Made by a program: the position numbers and the translations under genes
The notes under the pieces: generated by a model
Databases searched by the model: none
The model's input: the letters and a program-made list of their open reading frames with translations, nothing else
Told to the model about the DNA's origin: nothing
NCBI GenBank assembly: GCA_963974715.1
Contig: CAXBDK010000018.1
Coordinates: forward strand, 1-64,000
Direction of reading: 5' to 3'
Source of the DNA: Sediminicola sp963974715
GTDB lineage: Bacteria; Bacteroidota; Bacteroidia; Flavobacteriales; Flavobacteriaceae
Length of the DNA: 64,000 bases
Part shown: in pieces, positions 52,729-62,322 of the stretch
Numbering within the stretch: the stretch's first letter is position 1
Layout of the letters: the number at the start of each line of letters is the position of its first letter

Positions 52729-55700
52729 GTTGGCATCGTTCGGGAAGGCATCATTGGCATCATTGGTCCCATCACCATCCGTATCTGTTTGGGTATCGGA
52801 ACAACCGACCGCATCTACCGTTTCCCCTGCAGGGGTCCCGGGGCATTGGTCCGCAGCATCGTCCACCCCATCGCCGTCCATATCGGTACCGGCCTCGAGC
52901 GGAAATTCGTCCTCCCCGTTGGGGATACCGTCCCCGTCCATATCGGGATCTGAATTATCGCCAACGCCGTCACCATCGGTATCCAAATGTTCATCTGGAT
53001 CGTTGGGAAAGGCATCCTCCCCATCGGGGATCCCATCACCGTCGCTGTCCGCACTTAAGGTGGGGTCGTTCGGGAAGGCATCGGAATTATCGCCCGTGCC
53101 ATCGCCATCGGAATCGGTATCCTCATTGGGATCGTTCGGAAAAGCATCCGCATTATCGCCCGTGCCATCGCCGTCGGAATCGGTATCCTCGTTGGGATCG
53201 TTCGGGAAGGCATCGGCGTTGTCGCCTGTGCCGTCACCGTCGGAATCGGTATCCTCGTTGGGATCGTTCGGAAAAGCATCCGCATTATCGCCCGTGCCAT
53301 CGCCGTCGGAATCGGTATCCTCGTTGGGATCGTTCGGGAAAGCATCTTCCCCATTAGGGGTACCATCACCATCCACGTCCCCATCGCCATTGTCGCCTGT
53401 GCCATCGCCGTCCGAATCGGTATCCTCGTTGGGATCGTTCGGGAAGGCATCTTCCCCGTTCAGGGTGCCATCGCCATCTATATCCTCATCACAAATGTCT
53501 CCCGATCCATCATTGTCCAAATCGGCCTGATCGGTATTCGATGCTGTGGGACAATTGTCAACGGCATCGTTAATAGTGTCCCCGTCGGTATCCTTTTCAA
53601 TTTCGGAACAGCCGTTGCCATCCACCGTCTCACCAGAAGGCGTATTGGGACATAGGTCTTCCAAATCAAGAACTCCATCACCATCATCATCGGGATAATC
53701 CAAAATGGCCACTTCCATGATCGTTTCCACCGTATTTCCAGCTGAATCAGTAACTGCGACACGAATGCTATGCAACGGCTTCGATTCGAAATCGAAAATT
53801 ATATTTGCCCTAAGTTCCGAACCTGAAATCACAAAATTTGCATTATCGTCATCCCCCGTTCCAGAAACTAGCGAGTACATAAGGGTATCGCCCAGATCGA
53901 CATCCGAGGCCGTAAATATCCCCACCGGCTGATTCAATGTGTTATTTTCTTCGATTTCATCCGGCGACAATTCGAAATCTGTTGGAGGTGCATTGAATAT
54001 AAATCCGTCCAAAGTGGCAGATCCCGCCAAATTCGTTACCGACACATCCCCGGAAGCGGCATCCGCCGAAACTATGGCGGTTATTTGTGAATTGGAATTG
54101 ATAGTGAACGAAGCGGCATTGGCATTCCCAATACTTACCGAGGTAACATTCTCAAAATTTGTACCGGTGATGACCACCGATTTTCCGGGCCCCGCAATAG
54201 TAGGAGCAAATTGCGAAATGGTGGGCAGGTAGGTAATATTTACAGAGCCGACCGTACTGTAAGAAGAACCACAACTACCATTGGAAACCAATACCCTGTA
54301 CAGTGTCAAATTTGTAGTGTTACTATAATTGTAAGTAGGATTCGTATTTACGATATCGATCCATACCAATCCTCCATCGTTGGAACGTTGCCATTTTGTT
54401 ATGGTACCCGTATGACCGGTAAGGGTAAGCGTTCCACTATTGGTCCCGGAAAAATGCGTGTTGGAACTTAGCGAACCCCCTTGCGGTGGGGTACCAGAAA
54501 CGACGGTGATGGACTTGGAGGCCGAAACCACTGCCGCTCCACAACCGGGAACCTGTACAAACGCCCTATAGTACATGGTCCCTATATCCGAAATGGTCTC
54601 AATCAAAGTGGGACTGGTACTGGCAATATCCGTCCAGTTCGTATTATCAATGGAGCGTTGCCATTTTTGTACGTCTCCCTGCTGACCGGACAGATATAGC
54701 TCAACATCCGACCCGGCACACAGGGAGCTGTTGACTGCAAAAACATTTCCGGAAATTGGATTGTTCACAAAAATAGGGGTACTTGAAGTTACCAGACTGC
54801 TACATGAAATTGGAGAAAGCACATTTACAACTGCCCTATAATATCTTGTTTCGGTAATATTGTCGACCGTTAGATTTAATGTAGTATTTGAAATAGGAGT
54901 ACCAGCGGAGATAAAATTATCGACGGAACTTTCCCATCGTAAAACGGAACCGTCAAAAGCTCCCAGCGTAAGTGTGGTGGAGTTGGCACCGGAACAAACG
55001 GTGACGTTACCTCCCGTAATGGAACTATTTGCCGCCCCTTGGATATAAATGTCCTTGGTAAATTGTGTATCGGACTGGGAATAATCGCCCGGCATACCTC
55101 CGTATTCAACAATACCATAAATTGTTTGGGTATTGGCAAAATCGTTCCATTGTGCATTGGCAGCATAAATGTGAAGGAACTGTTCGCCACCGGCATTGTT
55201 GGGCTCATTGTTGCCCCAGTTTTGATATACACTTGAAATTTGGTTTCCATTACCATTAAAGGTTGTTAACTGCACCCCTTTTTCTGGACCGGTGACCCAG
55301 TAAAATTTACCTTCGGATGCCGATTGATCGGCGTATAAAGTGTACCCTAGGGCATTGTTGATCTCTTGGTAGTCATCCGAGCCACCCATCCATGAATTCT
55401 GACCTATCAATCTGGACACAAATGTGTTTTCTGCCTGACTAGTAAGTGTCACAAGATATCCCTGAAGCCCGTAATAAGATGTGGAAGCGGCCGCGTTCCT
55501 TGCTGGAATCCAATTGGAAGGATTGGTAGTTATCTTATAAAAGTGACCATTTAGGGGATTGTAGAAGGTTTCTCCCGCAATGAAAGAGACCTTTCTAGAC
55601 TCGGGAGAGCAAACATTTGCAGTCGTAATGGTAACATTTCGCAAAAATGACTGCCATTCCGCAGCCGTTTTTGTGCCTTCAAAGACAATGGCCCTTTTTG

Positions 55701-55971
55701 TGGCATTCCAACCGGCAGTTGTTATTCCCGCTGGTAAGGAACCATTATAGCCCAAGGCGTCATTGGTAGAATACGAGTCAATAATGGATACCGTGAAATC
55801 CGTAATATCCTGGGTTGCCGACACGGTTAAGGTGGGATCGATGACCGTTGCATTATTACTGGTAATGTTGGTCTGTGATTCTGTACCACTTACAATGATC
55901 TGTCCCTGTGGGCTGGCCAAATTGGGTAGAAATGATAACGCTAATAATAATAACAGGAGTCGCATGTTCAT
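52264..55971 (-). CDS. T9SS surface adhesin 3: C-type lectin, IPT/TIG, cadherin-like, TSP3 and type B sorting domain
   Basis: A secreted protein of 1235 residues, the largest in the array. Order: signal peptide (1-22), a C-type lectin-like domain (about 127-294: HFYKITTNPSNWIPARNAA, GYLVTLTS, NSWMGGSDD, NWGNNEPNNAGGEQFL, AQWNDF), Ig-like repeats (about 300-570; repeated LRWESSVDNF/QKWQRSIDNT/TKWQRSNDGG pattern), an IPT/TIG domain (about 580-665), a cadherin-like domain (about 667-760), TSP3 units (about 765-1145) and the type B T9SS C-terminal domain (1146-1235). Lectin and adhesion domains point to binding of glycans or cells. It is followed by PorP copy 2 and preceded by a PorP fragment. 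Confidence 0.91.
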   Translation of the reverse strand: MNMRLLLLLLALSFLPNLASPQGQIIVSGTESQTNITSNNATVIDPTLTVSATQDITDFTVSIIDSYSTNDALGYNGSLPAGITTAGWNATKRAIVFEGTKTAAEWQSFLRNVTITTANVCSPESRKVSFIAGETFYNPLNGHFYKITTNPSNWIPARNAAASTSYYGLQGYLVTLTSQAENTFVSRLIGQNSWMGGSDDYQEINNALGYTLYADQSASEGKFYWVTGPEKGVQLTTFNGNGNQISSVYQNWGNNEPNNAGGEQFLHIYAANAQWNDFANTQTIYGIVEYGGMPGDYSQSDTQFTKDIYIQGAANSSITGGNVTVCSGANSTTLTLGAFDGSVLRWESSVDNFISAGTPISNTTLNLTVDNITETRYYRAVVNVLSPISCSSLVTSSTPIFVNNPISGNVFAVNSSLCAGSDVELYLSGQQGDVQKWQRSIDNTNWTDIASTSPTLIETISDIGTMYYRAFVQVPGCGAAVVSASKSITVVSGTPPQGGSLSSNTHFSGTNSGTLTLTGHTGTITKWQRSNDGGLVWIDIVNTNPTYNYSNTTNLTLYRVLVSNGSCGSSYSTVGSVNITYLPTISQFAPTIAGPGKSVVITGTNFENVTSVSIGNANAASFTINSNSQITAIVSADAASGDVSVTNLAGSATLDGFIFNAPPTDFELSPDEIEENNTLNQPVGIFTASDVDLGDTLMYSLVSGTGDDDNANFVISGSELRANIIFDFESKPLHSIRVAVTDSAGNTVETIMEVAILDYPDDDGDGVLDLEDLCPNTPSGETVDGNGCSEIEKDTDGDTINDAVDNCPTASNTDQADLDNDGSGDICDEDIDGDGTLNGEDAFPNDPNEDTDSDGDGTGDNGDGDVDGDGTPNGEDAFPNDPNEDTDSDGDGTGDNADAFPNDPNEDTDSDGDGTGDNADAFPNDPNEDTDSDGDGTGDNADAFPNDPNEDTDSDGDGTGDNSDAFPNDPTLSADSDGDGIPDGEDAFPNDPDEHLDTDGDGVGDNSDPDMDGDGIPNGEDEFPLEAGTDMDGDGVDDAADQCPGTPAGETVDAVGCSDTQTDTDGDGTNDANDAFPNDANEDTDSDGDGTGDNADAFPNDPTVSADSDGDGIPDGIDNCPLAHNPGQEDRDGDGLGDVCDTVVLDVARAFTPDGDGINDTWTIHNIGNYPNSLVRVFNSWGKEVFSARNYQNDWDGRYKDLSNKLPDAGSYYFQIDLEGDGKVDSDGWLYITSK
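53070..53345. repeat. 66-bp tandem repeats encoding TSP3 units in adhesin 3
   Basis: About four tandem 66-bp units encode DTDSDGDGTGDNADAFPNDP plus NE. Alternating synonymous variants (gcattatcgcc versus gcgttgtcgcc) show that units duplicated in pairs. The set differs in number from adhesin 1 although the flanking DNA is identical. Confidence 0.8.
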
Positions 55972-55992
55972 AAAGTTGTTGGTTTGTATGGT

Positions 55993-56259
55993 TTATTGAT
56001 CGTTTTTTGATTTCAGGGTTTGTATGTTGTTGCCGAGCGAGGTCCCCAAGGAGACCGCCTCAGCACTCGGGGCGTCCTTGATGCCCGTCCACTGCTGGCG
56101 GAAGGGGATGGCAGCCACCGTCTCCCCGTCCCCAACATAGGCCGGGTTGTACACGTTCATATGGTACATGTAGTGGGTGATCGCCCCTTCCTGTTGGGAA
56201 TGGGCCGATGCGCAGGGCAAGAAAAGTAAAAGCGTAAGGATCTTGTGGGCAACTTTCAT
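55993..56259 (-). pseudogene. Truncated PorP/SprF gene
   Basis: The frame of 88 residues from the ATG at 56259 begins like the intact PorP proteins (signal ending SAHSQ, HYMYHMNVYNPAYVG, FRQQWTGIKDAPSAEAVS) but breaks off at SLGTSLG and ends in the unrelated NNIQTLKSKNDQ. About 205 residues, the whole barrel, are missing. It differs from the identical pair at many positions, so it is a third paralogue. It lies 22 bases upstream of adhesin 3 and lacks an adhesin of its own in front. It is probably a relic of a deleted adhesin-PorP module and cannot form a barrel. Confidence 0.85.
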
Positions 56260-56894
56260 TTTTGACAGTTTCGTTTGGTTGATAAAATGGGTCAATTGGA
56301 AATGGTACGGTACTGGACGTTCTTGGATATGGTATATGCCCGCATCTTTAAATTGGCGCCGCCGGTGGTCGTACTTACTTGATTTGATAATAGGAACAGT
56401 ATAGACATAACGGTATTATTTGGTCTGACATTTTGGTTCCTTCAAGAACGGGAAGAATTGTAAGAACGCATACGGAAAATGCCTACATTCATGATTTTGC
56501 AGAAATCAATAAGTGTTTTTAATAAATCAATAAGCCCTTAAAACTCTTTCGAGATCATAACGTACCGTCCGGCCCTCCATTTTCGATTTCCAGTGGGACC
56601 ACTTTAATACACAAATTGCAGTTACATCAAAAAAATGTAGGTAGACAGCCTCGGTACTGAGAATAAAATAACCGATCCGCAAAGGCCTGTCCGCCCCTGG
56701 CGGAAACACGGGCGGACATGGAGCATGGACATCCTGATAATTGTGCAAAAGCCTTCCCATAGATGTATCATCCGGGTTCCACAACAATTGGAATCTGAGC
56801 ATTCCGTCTGAATTATATATCCGCTTTAACTTAAGTGAAAAAAAAAGTGATAGGGCCAGACTACTTTTGTCACAGAATCCAAAATATATAAAAT
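56260..56894. other. Gene-free region with one hairpin
   Basis: No supported gene in 635 bases. A perfect 9-bp stem tgtccgccc / gggcggaca lies at about 56687-56717. The words aatcaataag recur near 56504 and 56525. A minus-strand frame of 142 codons crosses 56527-56955 but I recognise nothing in it. The stretch before 56895 should contain the promoter for the DUF308-like gene. Confidence 0.45.
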
Positions 56895-57473
56895 ATGTCC
56901 ACAGTAAATCTTGATCCCCTACAAACGATGGACCACCTTGAAACACCGAAGGCATTTCGGAAATTGTATTATGCCCGTGCGGTATTTTCCATTATATGGG
57001 TGCTTTTGGTCTTCACCTTTGCCGAAAAGAATACGTTCATTACAAATATGTTATTTATTATCTACCCTGCATGGGACGCCTTTGCTACGTTCCTGGATAT
57101 AAAAATAGACAACAGGGAGTCCAAAGTGCCCCAATATGTGAATTTGGCCATAAGTGCCACAACAACGATCGGGGTACTATTAGCACTCTTAAAAGAACTT
57201 CCTACCGCCCTGATCGTGATAGGCATTTGGGCCATTGTAACGGGGCTGATCCAACTCGTACTGGCAATACGACGCAGAAAACTGTTGGGGGGCCAATGGC
57301 CCATGATCATCAGTGGGGGACAGTCTATGATCGGGGGAAGCTCCTTTATAATTTTAGCCGACTCCCCTACCATGGGAATGCACAGTTTGGCCGGTTATGC
57401 AGCTTTTGGGGCATTCTACTTTCTTCTTTCCGCTATCAGGTTGACCCTTGGGAACAAAAAGAACAAACATTAA
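56895..57473 (+). CDS. DUF308/HdeD-like membrane protein
   Basis: A 192-residue inner-membrane protein with about six predicted membrane segments in pairs: near 28-42, 48-64, 82-99, 103-124, 137-153 and 160-180. The distribution resembles the DUF308/HdeD family (acid-stress-linked in E. coli), with a basic loop RRRKLLGG between pairs. The function is not established. It is followed by a Crp/Fnr-type regulator gene on the same strand after 64 bases, which may control it or share its transcript. Confidence 0.7.
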   Translation: MSTVNLDPLQTMDHLETPKAFRKLYYARAVFSIIWVLLVFTFAEKNTFITNMLFIIYPAWDAFATFLDIKIDNRESKVPQYVNLAISATTTIGVLLALLKELPTALIVIGIWAIVTGLIQLVLAIRRRKLLGGQWPMIISGGQSMIGGSSFIILADSPTMGMHSLAGYAAFGAFYFLLSAIRLTLGNKKNKH

Positions 57474-57537
57474 AAATCCCATCGATTTCTTATCTTGCCC
57501 AATGATCAGCTCAACGGTATTAACAAAATAAGTGGGT

Positions 57538-58146
57538 ATGGACGACGATATCATGGAATTAAAAAAATCCCTTTATGGGTTCTCTGGATTATCCGAAGAG
57601 GATTTCTTATTTGGGGAGCCATTTTGGTACCGTCGTACCATAAAGAAAGGGGATTTTTTTAACACACAGGGAATCGTCTGCAAAGAACTGGGATATATTA
57701 CCAAAGGACTCTTCCGTCTATATCGTTATGACGATGGTGCCGAGGAAGAGCGAAACCTAAACTTCTTTTCCGAAAATCAATTTTTGTCCTCCTTTCCCAG
57801 CTTTGTGGCGCAATATCCCTGTTCGTATTTTATAGAGGCACTGGAAGATTCCGAATATCTGGCCATAAAACATGAACATCTACAACAACTATATGAAAGA
57901 TCGAATACCTGGAACAGCTTTGGCAGAAAACTTGCGGAAGGCAATATCATCCGGTCCCAGATACGTATAGACTCCCTGCTTTTTCTGAACCACGAACAGC
58001 AATATGTGCAATTATTGGAGGAACATCCCACTATTGCCGAGCGTGTTCCCTTATACCATATCTCCTCCTATCTGGGGATCAAAAATCCGTCATTGAGCAG
58101 GATCAGAAAGCGGATCAGGGAAAAAAAAGCGGTCCCACCCTTATAA
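57538..58146 (+). CDS. Crp/Fnr-family transcriptional regulator
   Basis: A 202-residue regulator from the ATG at 57538 (an in-frame GTG lies 6 bases earlier). The cyclic-nucleotide-binding-type beta domain spans about 20-125 (FNTQGIVCKELGYITKGLFRLY in part, ENQFLSSFPSF), and a C-terminal helix-turn-helix contains YHISSYLGIKNPSLSRIRKRI near 176-196 (cited by YHISSYLG and SLSRIRKR). No cysteine cluster of the Fnr type is present and the cNMP phosphate-binding motif is not well conserved, as in many Bacteroidota members, so the effector is unknown. Confidence 0.88.
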   Translation: MDDDIMELKKSLYGFSGLSEEDFLFGEPFWYRRTIKKGDFFNTQGIVCKELGYITKGLFRLYRYDDGAEEERNLNFFSENQFLSSFPSFVAQYPCSYFIEALEDSEYLAIKHEHLQQLYERSNTWNSFGRKLAEGNIIRSQIRIDSLLFLNHEQQYVQLLEEHPTIAERVPLYHISSYLGIKNPSLSRIRKRIREKKAVPPL

Positions 58147-58825
58147 CATCATTAAGGCATTACAATTTTGAAAGAAAACAACCCACATGTTGCTTTCCAA
58201 AATAAGGGAAGTGTCAAGGGCGGTGCAAAGACTTGGGCCAGATTGTCGACCTTCTTCCCAAAGGTACCAATACCTCATCAAGAGGAACCCGTCCTACCGA
58301 TAACGTTGTTTTGAAGGAGTTTTTTCCCGAACCACCTCCTCGCTCCTTCCCCATCGTTGCTATTCCAAAAATTAGGTGCACGTTTCTAAGTGAAAGACAC
58401 CTTTAAACCCTGATATTGCGACTATTTGGCACCTTTACACCTTCCCTTCCATTTGGATCAAACTAATTAGCGATTAGACCCTTTGTTTAATGTTTCTTGG
58501 CATTTCTTTGGCAATTGAAGCCTTTCTATTGAACAAAATCGTAAGAAGGCCGTTCGATATATAGCAATTTCCATTCTTTTCTATTGACGCATTGCCCTAC
58601 GAAAAAAATGGATATTTTTATCGTGAACGAAAATGGATAAAAAAGATATTCGGTAACCTAGCAGAAACATGCGGACAAATGTACGTCACTACATACAATT
58701 GCCCCCCTTGTTCCGGTCCCGATGGGGGTCAGCAAAATTTCCGCTGTATCCGATCTTATGTTTTTTTGTAATTCACAACTGCTCCAATCAAAAAAATTTC
58801 AAAGAATACCTTTAAATAATTTTCC
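58147..58825. other. Gene-free region before the second REC-kinase operon
   Basis: The 679 bases hold no credible gene, RNA or repeat. The last 250 bases are AT-rich and should contain the promoter of the REC-kinase operon. Confidence 0.4.
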
Positions 58826-59275
58826 ATGAAGAAAGACCAATACACCCTTTTATTAGCGGATGACGACGAGGATGATATCGACCTGTTCCAAGAGGCCCTT
58901 ACGGACCTATCCATTTCGGGAAGCCTGGTAACGGTCAACGATGGTGTGCAGCTTATGGAATACTTATCGGACAATCTCCCCGATATCCTTTTTCTAGACC
59001 TGAACATGCCACTAAAAAGTGGCTTGGAATGCTTGACGGAAATAAAATCGTCAGACAGGTTAAAAAAACTGCCGATTGTCATCTTTTCCACTTCAATAGA
59101 AATGGATATGGCCGATACCCTTTATGAAAATGGTGCGAGTTATTATGTTCAAAAACCGAACGAATTCGCAAAACTGAAAAATGTAATCGAGAATTCACTG
59201 AGCTTGATCACCAAAGACCGGTCACAACATTCTACAAGAGATCAATTTATACTACAATCCCGAATACCGCAATAA
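58826..59275 (+). CDS. REC-only response regulator linked to a PAS kinase
   Basis: A stand-alone receiver domain of 149 residues: acidic pocket DDDEDD (12-17), phospho-acceptor D58 in ILFLDLNMP, switch Ser/Thr in IFSTS and conserved Lys in YVQKPNEF. Its stop codon overlaps the start of the following kinase by one base (taatg), so the two are translationally coupled. It resembles the regulators at 4147 and 38378. No output domain is present. Confidence 0.91.
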   Translation: MKKDQYTLLLADDDEDDIDLFQEALTDLSISGSLVTVNDGVQLMEYLSDNLPDILFLDLNMPLKSGLECLTEIKSSDRLKKLPIVIFSTSIEMDMADTLYENGASYYVQKPNEFAKLKNVIENSLSLITKDRSQHSTRDQFILQSRIPQ

Positions 59276-62133
59276 TGGAAGGTGCAACCAAAGAACCCTA
59301 TTTCCTTACGAGCGGAGGGGAAATGGGAACACTCATTAGGGCCAAAAATTGGTGCGGTACCCCTTTGGGACATCCCGATGCCTGGCCACAAAGCCTTAAG
59401 ACGATGGTCGCTACCATGTTGGACAACCCTTTTGGGATGTGCATTGCATGGGGAACGGAACGAACACAGCTATACAATGATGGGTATCGGGCAATTTTGG
59501 GCCAAAAAAAGCATCCGAAGGCCTTGGGTGTCGGCGCCCATGAAACATTTTCTGAAATCTGGCACATCATGGGACCAATATTCGATGGGGCCATGAACGG
59601 AAAGGCAAGTGGTTTTCGGGATTTTCTGTTACCATTGAACAGAAATGGGTCCGAAGAAAAATGTTATTTCGATTTTTCGTGCGGTCCCATACGGACCGGC
59701 GACGGAGAAATAGCGGGGGTACTGCTTACTATCAATGAAACCACGGAAAAAAAACGGGTAACAACGGCGTTGGAGGAAAGTAACGCACGATTTATAAATA
59801 ATATCATGCAGGCCCCTGTAGCCATGTGTGTCTTTAGGGGCAGGGAGCATGTAGTGGAGATCGCGAACGGAAAAATGCTGGAGCTGTGGGGCACAAGTGG
59901 GCAACAAGTTATGAACAGGCCCATTTTTGAAGGTCTGCCCGAAGCAAAAGATCAAGGTCTGGAGATCTTGATGGACACTGTTTTTACAACGGGAGAAAAA
60001 TTTGTGGCAAATGAACGTATGGTCCATTTACCACGTAACGGAAAAATTGAAACGACCTATCTAAATTTTGTATATGAAGCCCTCAAAGAAACCGACGGGT
60101 CCATTTCGGGTATCGTAGCAATAGCCATAGAAGTAACCGATCAGGTCCTGGCCCGTTCCATCGTGGAGGAAAGTGAACAAAAAGTGCGCGCCATGGTCGC
60201 AAGCGCCCCATTTCCCATAGCTGTATATGCCGGGGATGAAATGCGCGTGGAGCTGGCCAACGAATCCATCATCAATATATGGGGAAAGGGCAAGAATGTC
60301 ATTGGCAAGTCGTTCAGGGATGTGTTGCCGGAACTGGCCGATCAAATGGTGTTCCAACAGATCAAAAATGTGTACACCACTGGACAATCTTTCCATACAC
60401 GAAATACACCACTTGATCTGGTGGTGGATAAGAAACTACAAACCTTTTACTTTAATTACAGCTTTACGCCCCTTTACGATATCAACGGAAAGATCTATGG
60501 AGTGATGAACACTGGGGTAGACCTGACCGACCTGAATTCCGCCAAGAAAAAGATCGAAGAAAGTGAAAAGCGGTTCCGATTTCTCACAGAGAGCATTCCG
60601 CAGTTGATCTGGGAAACGGACAATGCGGGAAATACGTTGTTCACCTCCCGAAAATGGATAGAATATGCCGGTGTACAGCCATTGGCGACAGCGGACCTGA
60701 ACACTTTGATACACGCAGAGGATTTTGATAAAAATGCCCAATTGTGGAGGCAAAGTCTTGCTACGGGAGATGTGTACAAGAGCGACCTGAGGATACGGGA
60801 CAGGTCCGGAAATTACCGATGGCACTCCGGAGTTGGGGAACCCGTTATAGATCCCGACAACAAAATCGTTAAATGGGTGTTCGCATTTACGGACATACAG
60901 ACCGAACGATCATTTACCCAAGAATTGGAGAAAAAAGTTTTCGAACGTACAAAAGAACTCAGCCAATTGAACGAATCCCTTCAAAAAAGTGAGGAACGCT
61001 ACCATTTAATGGTCGCGGAGGTACAGGACTATGCAATATTGTACCTAGATCCAATGGGAACGATAGAAAACTGGAACATGGGGGCCGAAAAAATTAAGGG
61101 ATATAAGGCGGAAGAAATCATCGGAAAAAACTTTTCGAATTTTTATACAGCAAAAGACCGGAAAAGTAACCTTCCCCAAACACTCCTCAAACGGGCAAAA
61201 GAAACAGGTAAGGCCGTTCAGGAAGGATGGCGGATGCGGAAAGATGGAAGTCTATTTTGGGCAAGTGTCGTCATTACCGCTGTCCACAACAGAAAAAATG
61301 AAGTCATCGGCTTTTCAAAATTTACGCACGACCTTACGGAAAAGAAAAAGACCGAAGATAAACTAAGGCTAAATGCGCTGGAACTGGAACAAAAAAACGG
61401 GGAGCTCGAAAAAATGAACAAAGAACTCCAGTCCTTTGCCTATATCTCAAGCCATGACCTACAGGAACCCCTAAGAAAGATCCAAACTTTCTCTAACCTG
61501 ATAATGGAAAGGGAATCAACCAATTTATCGGAATTCGGGAAGGACAAATTCCGCAGAATGTGCAATGCCGCACATCGCATGCAGATATTGATCAACGACC
61601 TGCTGGCCTTTTCCCGGACAAACGTACAGGAAAGAAATTTTGAAAAAATTGATGTGGCCACGATCATCGCTGCCGTAAAACAAGATCTGAAAGAAGAACT
61701 GGAACAGAAACAGGCAAGCATTGAAATATCCAATACCTGTGAGGTGCACATTATCCCGTTCCAATTCAGACAGTTGCTGCACAATCTTATAAGCAACTCC
61801 CTCAAATTTTCTAAACCCAATCTCGCTCCCTGTATTAGGATCGATAGTGAAATCAATACCGCCGCTTCCTTCGATAATAGTCGACTTTCGAGCGGAACAC
61901 TGTACTGCCATATCCGTATTTCCGATAATGGGATCGGATTCGAACAGGAATATAATGAAAAGATTTTTGAAGTGTTCCAGCGGCTGCACGGAAGGAGCGC
62001 CTACCAAGGAACGGGAGTGGGCCTTGCCATTGTAAAGAAAATCGTGGATAACCACAACGGTATCATCACGGCCAAGGGAGAACCCAACTACGGGGCAACC
62101 TTTGATATTTACATTCCCGTGCCGGCGGTCTGA
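59275..62133 (+). CDS. Multi-PAS sensor histidine kinase
   Basis: A cytoplasmic kinase of 952 residues without membrane segments. Five PAS-type domains can be placed at about 40-160, 170-295, 300-430, 435-550 and 575-700; the fourth is the PAC-linked PAS_3 type (FLTESIPQLIWETD) and the fifth contains YAILYLDPMGTIENWNMGAE. A coiled coil leads into the HisKA helix with H727 in YISSHDLQEPLRKI, then the ATPase domain with NLISNSLKFSK, DNGIGFEQEY and GTGVGLAIVKK. The first PAS starts with the MGTLIRAKNW...TPLG pattern of bacteriophytochrome-like kinases. It is coupled to the REC gene. The many PAS domains suggest several ligands or redox signals. Confidence 0.92.
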   Translation: MEGATKEPYFLTSGGEMGTLIRAKNWCGTPLGHPDAWPQSLKTMVATMLDNPFGMCIAWGTERTQLYNDGYRAILGQKKHPKALGVGAHETFSEIWHIMGPIFDGAMNGKASGFRDFLLPLNRNGSEEKCYFDFSCGPIRTGDGEIAGVLLTINETTEKKRVTTALEESNARFINNIMQAPVAMCVFRGREHVVEIANGKMLELWGTSGQQVMNRPIFEGLPEAKDQGLEILMDTVFTTGEKFVANERMVHLPRNGKIETTYLNFVYEALKETDGSISGIVAIAIEVTDQVLARSIVEESEQKVRAMVASAPFPIAVYAGDEMRVELANESIINIWGKGKNVIGKSFRDVLPELADQMVFQQIKNVYTTGQSFHTRNTPLDLVVDKKLQTFYFNYSFTPLYDINGKIYGVMNTGVDLTDLNSAKKKIEESEKRFRFLTESIPQLIWETDNAGNTLFTSRKWIEYAGVQPLATADLNTLIHAEDFDKNAQLWRQSLATGDVYKSDLRIRDRSGNYRWHSGVGEPVIDPDNKIVKWVFAFTDIQTERSFTQELEKKVFERTKELSQLNESLQKSEERYHLMVAEVQDYAILYLDPMGTIENWNMGAEKIKGYKAEEIIGKNFSNFYTAKDRKSNLPQTLLKRAKETGKAVQEGWRMRKDGSLFWASVVITAVHNRKNEVIGFSKFTHDLTEKKKTEDKLRLNALELEQKNGELEKMNKELQSFAYISSHDLQEPLRKIQTFSNLIMERESTNLSEFGKDKFRRMCNAAHRMQILINDLLAFSRTNVQERNFEKIDVATIIAAVKQDLKEELEQKQASIEISNTCEVHIIPFQFRQLLHNLISNSLKFSKPNLAPCIRIDSEINTAASFDNSRLSSGTLYCHIRISDNGIGFEQEYNEKIFEVFQRLHGRSAYQGTGVGLAIVKKIVDNHNGIITAKGEPNYGATFDIYIPVPAV

Positions 62134-62273
62134 TATTTATTTCCTTTTGCCAATAGGAGAAAACGATCGCCAAGGAGAACCAACACGCTCGGATTACAAA
62201 TACGGACCATTGAGCGTACTAAAAATACCATGCGTCGCTAAATGCGGTACAGCGCAACGTCCACCGTTGTCCA

Positions 62274-62298
62274 TAAAAAAAGACCGCAATTGCGGTCT
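62274..62298 (-). terminator. Intrinsic terminator after the PepSY-like gene
   Basis: The self-complementary agaccgcaattgcggtct (62281-62298) forms an 18-base hairpin. Read on the minus strand it is followed by a T tract (62274-62280), 25 bases after the stop of the PepSY-like gene. It may also slow transcription from the kinase gene on the other strand. Confidence 0.82.
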
Positions 62299-62322
62299 CT
62301 TATTGTTCAAGAATATGTTTGA

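Noticed and set aside
56527..56955. 142-codon minus-strand frame upstream of the DUF308-like gene
   Set aside because: It overlaps the start of the plus-strand gene and shows no signal, domain or similarity I can recognise. A remnant gene cannot be excluded.
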